From: Hyalella azteca | Lineage: Eukaryota; Arthropoda; Malacostraca; Amphipoda; Hyalellidae | DNA length: 64,000 nucleotides | Reading direction: 5' to 3' | NCBI RefSeq assembly: GCF_000764305.2 | Contig: NW_025934708.1 | Coordinates: forward strand, 1,656-65,655 | In this document: piece by piece, positions 30,574 to 39,951 of the stretch | Layout: each line of letters opens with the position of its first letter | Numbering within the stretch: position 1 is the stretch's first letter | The notes under the pieces: model-generated | What the model was told of the DNA's origin: nothing | What the model saw: only the letters and a program-made list of their open reading frames with translations | Databases searched by the model: none | Program-made: the position numbers and the translations under genes

Positions 30574-31034
30574 AACCAACGCGACTCTAGCAGCCTGCCC
30601 AGTGTCGGAAGAAAGACGGCGCCAGCTTGGAATAACCGCTTCGTGTGTGCAATTTTAGCTAATATCGGTTATTTTGGCAACAAAGTAAAGAATGCTTGTG
30701 AAATTCAACGGGGGCTTTTCCTACTACAGTAGGGTGGATAAAAATTTCCTTTCACAAGTTTAAATACGGTTCGTCTATCACTAAACCCACGTCGTAATTA
30801 TGTTAAAGTCGAAATGTGGTACACGCATATTTCTTCATGACTATGTCAATTTAGATTCAGGCTCGTGTGTGAAATCAACACTGATAAATGTATTGAAGAA
30901 TCGTACCATCATAACAAACTAGTCATAAATTAGTTACGATTAATTAAGTTTCAAAATACTAATAGTACGTAGTGTGCAAGTCCTTACTATAAGTTCAATA
31001 GGAAAGTTGTTTCTATGCATGGCGGAAAAACGTA

Positions 31035-31154
31035 AATAAAGACTGAAATCAACTTCAGTCTTTGCAGATTAACTGTTCAACGCTTACTAATTCGCCTGCA
31101 GCTCGTTACTAACATGTTGCTAAATAAAATATATAATTAATATCTCATTTTATT
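31035..31154. promoter_or_regulatory. Convergent poly(A) signals
   Basis: AATAAA at 31035-31040 (+) lies 462 bases after the NEMO-like stop. Its reverse complement tttatt at 31149-31154 lies 48 bases past the ATP5ME stop on the minus strand. The two transcripts therefore end within about 100 bp of each other. A further AATAAA on the plus strand is near 31122. Confidence 0.6.
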
Positions 31155-31201
31155 AAAGACGTTCTTTTATACAGACGCAACTCTCGACGAAAGCCGCAGA
31201 T

Positions 31202-34200
31202 TTAAAAGCCTGGTGGCACTGGAACTCCACTTTCCTTGGCCAAGTATAGCATCTCCTCTGCAAGAAAATATAGAATTCGTTTTTGAACATGACAGAAATA
31301 TTGATCGCTGAAAAATCAGGATAATATTTCACTCTAATTACAATCCTGCCACACTAAATTTACAAGAATAAATATTTTTGCAGTTATTGTTACAAATGTA
31401 TGATTAAAGAACAAATTGTACCAGGTATGGAATCTCAACGGCCCTGATAATAGCAATTAGCAAAGGCAAATTAACGTTCGCACTCGACTCCACTCACCCC
31501 TATTGGCTTTACTCTTCAGTTCAGCCGCCAGCTTTTGCCTTGCAGGGGCCAGTCTCGCCTCCTCCTCTCTGAAGGCATTCTCCTTCTTCTGCAGAGACTT
31601 GAAATGCACGGAGCCGTACAGAACACCCAGCAGGAGAGCAGACCACCTCGCAGTCTGAACAAAATATAAGAGAGAACAATCAGAAATTCCCCGGTGGCAA
31701 ATTGAGCAGGTGGAATTTATTCCAGAAATTTACGTCATCAAGATGCATAATCATAAATAGAGATGCATACCTTCAATGACGTTTCAGCATTAATAATGAA
31801 ATTATATATGAAGTTTACATGAATTTGAATATTCACATACGGCAAAAAAAAAAAAAAAACTCCACGTGGGTATTAGTTGTTAAAAGATTGGAATCATTAA
31901 GGGATAGGAATATTTTCTGTAAAATTTACTATCTGAGTCATAGCAGTTGAGGCGCTTACTTCAACTAAATAAACATTTCAGCATAACTAACGCTTCAGTG
32001 TGTTTTATATACATACCTATACATAATCCCTACCTACCAACCTTGTAAGATAAATACATGGAATAACTTATATTTCCTCTTGGAATAGAATCCAAGTTAT
32101 TGAATGCTATAATCAGCTTCAGCGTGGATGAAATGAATTCAATGAAGCAGTCCATTTCACTAGATCACCATTGATCTAGTGAATGGGGCGCGGATGACGC
32201 ACGATTAAACACGTTTTATTTTCCATTGCAGTAGAACAGTGTGGAACCTGTCAGTCTTTAGGTAATAATATAATAACAAAAGGGAAGTTTACGGACAGGA
32301 ATCAGAATAGCATAACGTGCAAAGCTTCATTTTAGCATGGCCTTTTTAATGTTCATTGATATAGATAAAGAGTAAGTTTGCTTATTGAATACTTCTACAG
32401 CAATAATCTGTCAGCAGGCATGCCTTCACCTTGACTGCAGATTGGCATCCAAGCCAATTTGCAGTTCTGCAACAAATGCTAAAATGTCATTAATAATTGC
32501 TCTCCTGTAGAATTCATTATTGAATTTTAGGCAATGCAGAGTGATCACAATCCGAAGTACGATTGCATTAAAAACATTTTATTTTCAAATTGGCTATCCT
32601 GACTATGATTTTAATTTATGCAGTAGTGTGGACACAGGTCTGCTAAATGAACCTTCTTCAAAAGATTTTTCAATCAAACAATTTCTGAAACTTCCACACA
32701 GCCATCGAGAATTCAAAAGTGCAATTCTTAATGTAATTTTGCCATCAATCCTCAATTTTGAATGCTCAACACATTTACGGAGTTTATATTTTCCAAGTGG
32801 TAAATAGGTATCCAATATTCAATTATGAAATATTAAGGGGAGCATGTAGGCAAAAATCTATTTTCTATATATATGGTAGAATCATCTCCAAACTTGGTAC
32901 ACATATGTAAAATCAAAAATGATTACTATTTTGTTCGTGTGATTTTTTTGAAAAAAGTGAAGGAAAACGTGAAATTCATAGAAAACGGCAAAAAAGGGGG
33001 TACTCCAAAAAAATTTATGACCGTTGCAAATTATATGCTACAACATCGAGACACGTATCATTCGATGCGTAAAGACCATGTCTAGCGATTCTCGAAACAC
33101 TTTTTCAATTTTTTCCTTGGTTCTCTTGTTATGATTTTTCTGAAATTTTGCGATTTTTCAACAAATTTTTTTATTTTTCCCTCTTTTTTCAAAATATTTT
33201 CAAAACTAAAATGAAATCGAAAAAAAATGGTTTGAGAATCGCTAGATATTTTAATTGCGGATCGAATGGTATATGTCTCATTGCTTTAGCTTCAAAACTC
33301 TAGGAGTTATAAAGTTTGTTGTGACATTAAGTGTGAATGTTCAGGAGGACGCGACAAAGTCCCAGTGCACCGCAATAGGCGGTCAATGTAGCATAGATGC
33401 CAATGTAAACGTTTCTGGAGCTTGATTCCAATCAAGGATGGTGGGAGCGACTACATGCGCACGTCCCCGTACGACGCCCGGAGGCACACTGGCTTACACT
33501 TTCTAAAAACACTGTATTTGTAGTGCGAGGCAGCGAATTTCCCTCAATGTAATTACTGAAAGAACTCCCCCCCCCCTGTCCCCCTTTCATGAAGTGTGGT
33601 GTACGTCAAAATTCACGTACAGAGACGGTAATGATACCATTGGATAGCTCAGAATGTCAGCTTTAAGATGAGACTAAACACGTAACTGCAGCACAACTCA
33701 AATAGACACTATATTCAAAGAGCTCAGCAGCTAATTAGTGCCTATCTAATTACTTAAAGAACTCCCCCACCCGCCCCCCTTTCATGAAGTGTCGTGAATC
33801 TAAAAATGGACGTACAGAGATGGTAATGGTACCGTTGAATAGAACAGAAAATCAGCTTTAAGAGTAGATTAAAAACCGGAAAAGCCGAAATCCAAAATTT
33901 TTGCCTACATGCTCCCTTAAGTCTAATATGAACTACCAAAGCTAAGAGGCGCTTCCAGATTAATACGTACTACTTGGCTGCCGGTGCAGAGAGCAAGCAA
34001 ATATCTGACTTTCTTTGGTGACATAAAAATCTAAATCTGTGTCTTCAAAAAATTTTGACAGCACAATACCTTCTTACACTTAAGTATACTAAGACAAAAA
34101 TCTTTATTGAGTTAGTTCTCAACTTCAGGCTTTTGGCAAATTGGTAACAAAACCTCAATAATAATGGTAACACATTAGGCCTAAAAACCAAATCTTGGCA

Positions 34201-37200
34201 ACACAATTACTAAACTCAGCATAGTGACTGGCAGTAGGATTAGAACTTTTCTTACTTTCTACAGCTCAAAAAGTAGCTAGCTATATTCCATGCCTGGATG
34301 GCACTCAGCCTAGTGGCATAAATATTAAATAATATAGGTAAACGCACCATATTCCGACACTGGGGGTAAATCCAACACCATTAAACTTTTCCCTTTATAT
34401 AAAGCTTGGTCTTAGTTCCATGCATGCATAGATGGTTGAAATGGTCACGTCATACTATTGCGCGCAAGATTTCTGCAAAACACTAGGCCTAGCGGGAAAA
34501 TGTTAAGATCCGCAGAGCGAAAGTCCAAGTCAGCTAGTGAGAACATCGAAACGTGTATGAAAGTTGATAGTTGACCTTGCTTTACTAAACAGTGATAAAA
34601 TGTTTGTGCAGAAAGAATATTATGGTTTGAGACTTTTAAATAAGTCTGTGAATGTATTAGAAATCCTTTAAGTATACTTGTATTTGCTGATTTTAAGTGG
34701 TAAATAAATTAATAGATGATTGATTTAAGAGACGGTTTTTGACACATAAAACTAATTCCGACACAGGGTGTCAAAATTACGACACACAAGGTGTCAGAAT
34801 TACAAATTACAATTTTGAAGCGCTGTCTAAATTCGTCTCACAATATGCCGCATTTCGTCAGTGTCGGAATTCAGCAATTTTGTAGATTTGAATTCAAAAG
34901 GCTTCTAAATAAATATGGCAACAGTTTGTGACGTTTCATCATTGCTGGCGCACAGTGTGGTGTTTTGAGAGTGACGTAAACCAATCAGAACTCGAGTTAC
35001 GCATACGGTGATCTACTTACAGAGGTGGGCAGTAGCGCACTACATTTTCAGTAACACGCTACATTTTCAGTAGCTGTAGCGGCACTACATTTAAGGCAAT
35101 GTAGTGGTAGCGGTAGCACCCGCTACATATTTAAGTAGCGATACGATGTTTTGCCACTACAGCACTACTGCTACATTTATAGATAAAGCTTTTAGATTTT
35201 ACTTAATAGTATTAAATATTATTTAAAAACCAGCATGATATATACATAATATAAATTACAGAATAAAACTACAAAAGATTTCTGTGTAATGTTGACAACC
35301 TCATCCTGTTACTAGTGTCAACATGTTAGTTGTTACTTGTTAAGTTATTACCAGTTACCAATTACAGGTATTTCTCCATGTTTCAGTTTGCTTACAGTTA
35401 TTTTTAACAGTTATTTTATGTTTCACCTTCCTTACATGGATGTCTACTTTAATCTACCAATCTAAAAAATAATCCACATATACCTATACAAATAAAAGAT
35501 TTTTTTATATGTACAGTGGGGGGAAATAAATATTCGTACACTTGAAAAATCGTATTTTAATGTATGTAAGTACACAAACTTAACAGGAAAAGTGATTTAA
35601 ATTATGTATAGAGACGCATAGTTTTCAAAAATACTATCAAAAGAAATTAAATCTAAATGCAACAAAAAACAATGCAACATGTTCACTTCTTCGGTGAAAA
35701 AAGTATTCATACAAAACAATAAATCCGCATTATTTTAATTTAATACTTGGTTGAATACCCTTTATTCAGCATTTCTGCTCAACAGATACCAGTCTATTTC
35801 TATACGTCTCGACCAATGATTTGCAGATGCTGACTGGTATTTTATACCATTCTTTATGGCACACCACCTTAAGATTCTCAATGTTTGTTGGGGACCTTTT
35901 CTTAATTTGAATCTTCAAATACCGCCACAAATTTTCAATCGGATTTAAGTCCGGCGACTGGCTTGGCCATTCCATAACGTGTACATTTCTATCAGCGAAC
36001 CATTTCTTTGTGGATCTTGCAGTATGCTTAGGATCGTTATCCTGCTGGAAAATCCAATCACCAGGTAGCTCTAGTTTCTCAACAGAAGTCGTCAAATTAT
36101 TTTCCAGGATGCTCTGGTAGTTTGCAGCATTCATCCTACCATCTATAAGTGATATGTTACCAACACCTTTTGCGGAGAAACAGCCCCAGATCATGATGTT
36201 GTCACCACCAAACTTTACAGTAGAGTATAAAAAACTCTCTGCTTTGCCACTATGCTGCAACCTTGTAGTAAATAAGTTTGTGGCTTGTAAATAGTTTTTC
36301 ATTACTCAGCGTAAATTGCTTTTCATTAAAAATTACCAGGCGACTCATCTTGAAAATGGTTGGTGACGCTTTGGGCTTAAAAACCCATATAGTGGCGACG
36401 CTGCTTCCAACTTCTGCACCCTGGCCAAAATTAATTCATTTTTCCAGTTAAGCACACATTCTTTGAAGAAAGTGGATTGGAGATTTTATACTGGCCTGGA
36501 AATTCTCCAGAAATCAATCCCATTGAAAACTTATTGGCTATAATCAAAAAAGACTTCTGAAGTTCTGAAACAAGACTGTTTGACAATGGCAAAGCTAATT
36601 TGTGCTGTAATTAGGACCTGGTATCATGATGATTTATTGATGAGCAACTGAATAAAATGTGTTCAACTTTGGTCAAATCCATGCCAAAACAGCCAAATTG
36701 TGTTGAAATGCTTGTAGAAGAAAAGGAGGTCATATCTCCTATTAATTATATCACAGTACCCTACCACTGGCATGTTTTTCAAATAAAACTTCAATGTGGC
36801 TGCTTGTGGCATATAGCTAATTGTGTTATTTCAACCACTGTCTAAACTAATTTGCATAATAGGCCTAGTGTATGATATTGATTGAATTTTTAAGATCAAG
36901 GAACTTTGTTGGTTGTAAAGCATTTACACGTTAATTCTACCTACGTTTATTTCTACCTGATTAAGTCTGTTCCAATTGAATCAAACTTTCTAGTTGAGTG
37001 ATATAAAAATATTTTTCATCAATCCACTGTTATTCAACTTCAAGTGCCAGTTTGCTAGAATTGAAGCCAGTTTGAGTTACATTAAGCCACTAAGTTACTG
37101 ACTAACTGCATAAGGCTTAGGCTCTTAGCCTACGGCAATAAATTTAATTTAGACAGCATTACTGGGACATCGAAAACGTAACTAAGCAAAATAATAGACT

Positions 37201-37271
37201 AAATAACTACTCAATCGAATTACCTTTATAACTGGAGATACACGAACGGCAGGCTTTAGAACGACTGGCAT
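31202..37271 (-). CDS. ATP5ME: ATP synthase subunit e, mitochondrial, gene span
   Basis: Small inner-membrane subunit of the F1Fo ATP synthase that supports dimerisation of the enzyme and cristae shape. The exons on the minus strand are 37224-37271, 31498-31654 and 31202-31257, all in phase, for 86 residues (human 69, fly about 80). Exon 1 gives MPVVLKPAVRVSPVIK. Exon 2 gives TARWSALLLGVLYGSVHFKS, containing the single membrane segment with the family GxxxG motif (Gly26, Gly30), then a charged helix KKENAFREEEARLAPARQK. Exon 3 gives EEMLYLAKESGVPVPPGF. No cleavable presequence is seen, as is normal for the family. The first intron is 5.6 kb and hosts a TTAA-flanked element, an hAT-like end and two Tc1 relatives. 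Confidence 0.92.
31660..32830. other. ATP5ME intron 1, 3' part; nothing recognised
   Basis: AT-rich intron with a 16-base A run at about 31844. A short open frame at 32520-32807 and its antisense match no family. Confidence 0.45.
32837..33916. mobile_element. 1.08-kb TTAA-flanked non-autonomous element, copy 1
   Basis: Flanked by TTAA on both sides (32833-32836, 33917-33920). The inverted ends are GGGGAGCATGTAGGCAAAAA and TTTTTGCCTACATGCTCCC. It is 1080 bp long and contains no transposase-like frame. The interior has an inverted pair around gaaaaaatggtttgagaatcgctaga and two related copies of aaagaactccccc...cccctttcatgaagtgt, about 200 bp apart. TTAA target duplication is the hallmark of piggyBac-type transposition. 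The assignment to that superfamily is an inference. Confidence 0.85.
34345..34875. repeat. attccgacac repeats, inverted at the ends
   Basis: The motif attccgacac occurs at 34351 and 34755, cgacacacaaggtgtcag at about 34778, and the inverse gtgtcggaatt at 34862. The pattern suggests a degraded inverted-repeat element, but boundaries and family are unclear. Confidence 0.35.
35022..35190 (+). mobile_element. hAT-like element end
   Basis: Begins cagaggtgggcagtagcgca, close to the CAGNGGTGGGCA terminal sequence typical of hAT transposons and their MITEs. It is followed by dense copies of gtagcg, cactacattt and gctacatttt in both orientations, as in hAT subterminal repeats. The other end was not located; a later Tc1 insertion lies downstream at 35514. 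Confidence 0.65.
35514..36302 (-). mobile_element. Tc1-like transposon, 5'-truncated, open catalytic frame
   Basis: Same family as 29311-30288, opposite strand. The 3' inverted end CAGTGGGGGGAAATAAATAT next to TA is at 35514. The transposase C-terminal half is uninterrupted (35766-36302 on minus): [58 protein letters not shown], with the second D and the E of DD34E. The first catalytic Asp and the DNA-binding domain are absent, as is the other terminal repeat. Confidence 0.9.
36450..36830 (+). mobile_element. Second Tc1-lineage transposase remnant
   Basis: The plus strand reads HTFFEESGLEILYWPGNSPE, INPIENLLAIIKKDF, a version of the WPGNSPDLNPIENLW block of another Tc1 lineage. A C-terminal block CSTLVKSMPKQPNCVEML follows near 36660. 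It is distinct in sequence from the neighbouring GGGGAAATAAATATTCG family. Stops and frameshifts are present. Confidence 0.7.
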
Positions 37272-39640
37272 ACTGAAATATTGTACTTCTTTATTTTAAC
37301 AAAATTCCTGCCCCGACCAAAGCACCTCAAACAACTGAGCCGGACTGACAGACTATCGAGATCCGAGTACCGACGGCAGTCCACAGTCAACAGAGCCTGC
37401 CAGAGCTAAAATTTACACCGACCAATTATTTTCTCTAGTAACTTATTCCCATTAAATTTCATATCATTTTTGAGCACAATGCAAAATATTTGTAATATGA
37501 AATTACAAATCAAAAATCCCTATTATAGTTTCATATGAATCGTTTTTTTCAAACAAGAGGGGATAAAGAGATAATTGCCAATATTCCTCGCTTCTGATTA
37601 GACCGCGTCGACATTTTTTGGTTATAATTTCGGACGGTATTGAGTCTAAAATTTTGTAGTGCAAATCGTTCGTGTGCAACTCACTCAAACCGATAAAATT
37701 TTATGAAATTACCAAACACTACACCGTCGAATTAAAACGTCTGGAATGTAGGACGAGAGAAATAAAAGGTCGGGATCATTCCTTCCTCAAGCGCCACGCT
37801 CTGAGATGCGTGCGGTTGGAGAACCCATTATTAGATGCCCAATTTGCAACATGAAGTAATGAAACGATGAGAAATTTCGTTCATAACTGTTGCAGTTCAC
37901 CAATAAGATATAACTAGACATCTCAGTACGTTAATGTAAAACACGCATAGCCTCAAGAAATTTCAAATGAAAATCTACTTTAGCTCAGCCTGAATCATTT
38001 ATCAGCCAAGTCGCTATAACTAGCGCGGCGTACTGTGCAGCTGTATTGACTACTCCACCAAGTTTGTGGGATTAGTTTACTGCCAGTTATGATCATGGCC
38101 AATTTAATCATTGCCGGTAATGATAACGGACGATCGTAGCCAGTTATGTAAACTGACATTTGGATATCATGAGTCTAAAATTGTCAGAATAATTCTCGAT
38201 ACTGGTTGTGAGCGAGGCTAGGCATCAGCAAGTTTAACAAACGTACAATGAGCAAGAGTCGTCGACAACATGTTTGCCATTCACGATTTATATGTATCGT
38301 TCTTAGTCTCATTATTTACTAAGAAAAGTGAAGTGCGTAATTCAAAACATAACTGAGGTCATTTCAATGGCAATAACGTAGATCTGTAAAAATGATAATC
38401 TTACTTTTAGAGGGTACCAAAATCAAAAGCAAATTAATATTAAATAATTTAATATATAAATTGTACAAAATAAAACGGTTAAATACACAATTTGCAGGGA
38501 GCATCGACTAAAGCACATACATATTTAATGATTTTGCTTCAGAAGATAATGTGGCTAAACGTGGAGTTTTCAGCGTGTGAATACCGTCAATGAGTCTGGC
38601 AACAATGCCCACGAAAACAAGATGCAGTGCACGGCTTCAATATCTTTCAGGTAAGATTTACGGTCGTAATAAAAGCTGCCATATTCATATGAATAGAACA
38701 GAATATGAACTGATAATTAATGATGCAACTCGATGAATTAGGAGGGTTGAAATGTGTGCATGAGAGGGTAGTATGTGGCGATGAAATAAAGAGGTCACCC
38801 TCACATCCATCTGGATCAGAAGTAGGAAGAATTTTCGAGCAACATTTAAATGGAATATAATATTTAAAACATATGAAATATAAGAAAAAAAATTATTTTA
38901 ATAATTACTCAATAAGACATAGAAATTATCTCTGGCCCAGCTGAGTAAATTTAATTAAAATTAAAATAGCGATTTATAATTCATAAAATTCATCGGCGAA
39001 ATGAAATTAGGTTAAAATTAAAATATCGATGTTACTACAGTAACAGACCCAACTTCTGGGATCAGTGCAGAAGTAGGGGCCTTCGGGGTCTTCGGTAGCA
39101 AACGTCTTCATATCAGCAAGAGTACTAACATGCTGAAAATATCGAATCCGTTTCTGACCGACTCTCGGCAGTTTTTATGCATTACACAAACAGAGATCAG
39201 TCTAATCTCCTCTTAGATAAGCAACCCTGATATTGTTGATCACCCACGGGCTTTAGACAAGATTTAAAAGTGATATACACGGCTAACCTAAAATAAAGTT
39301 TAATAAATGAAAACCTAGACGTCAGTGTTCTCAATCGTGTTATTGAATTAGCCTCTCATAGCTACAAGTTATTGCGAATAACATCTCCAACATAACAATA
39401 AACAGCACCATAAAATGTTTTCAACACGAAATTCTAAATGGATGCTCAACTCTTAAAATACAGAATTGGATTGAAAACCCATGCAGGTCAACAGAAAGAT
39501 ATAGCTGCAAAAATTATATAATTAGAACAATTTCTAAAAGGTAGTGGCCAAGTGTCAGTCAGCAAATAGCATACAGAATTCGAACTAAATGATGCAGAAA
39601 ACCTTAAAATAGCTAAGCGCGTAAAAGAGTGGAATGAAGG
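37272..39640. other. ATP5ME upstream region; nothing else recognised
   Basis: The sequence immediately upstream of the ATP5ME start (37272-37420) is moderately GC-rich and should hold its promoter and 5'UTR, but no core element could be assigned. The rest to 39640 is AT-rich without recognisable genes. Confidence 0.45.
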
Positions 39641-39642
39641 TT

Positions 39643-39951
39643 TCACCGCTTGCCAGGGAAACCGCGCTGTGCAGGAAAGATCACGTTATTGGTCAGTGGG
39701 TTGACCCTATGGGTGACTGCAGGCACGGCCAGGTTGTGGAAGTTGTTGTTGGAGTGACGGAAGATGTTGTTGCGATGCGCCCTGAATGATGCTGCGAGGT
39801 CACACCTTACCAGGACAACGCCTGAGGGGTTCACGTCCACCTTGAAGCGCTTCGACGGCTCCACAACTCCGTAATTTACGCCGTCAAAAAGGTCGGTGAT
39901 GGTATAGCCATTGGGGTAAGTCAGACCAAGCTCTGCTAGCGTCACAGAAAC
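39643..39951 (-). CDS. NAGA: NAGA copy 2 terminal exon with long tail
   Basis: 309 nt versus 183 nt in copy 1. Acceptor ttccag. The conserved part ends [15 protein letters not shown], where copy 1 has RWDLAAS. It continues with [47 protein letters not shown] before the stop. The extension is Asn/Arg-rich and unlike any GH27 domain I know. It may be a read-through of a lost stop or a real paralogue-specific tail. Confidence 0.85.
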   Translation of the reverse strand, partial: VSVTLAELGLTYPNGYTITDLFDGVNYGVVEPSKRFKVDVNPSGVVLVRCDLAASFRAHRNNIFRHSNNNFHNLAVPAVTHRVNPLTNNVIFPAQRGFPGKR

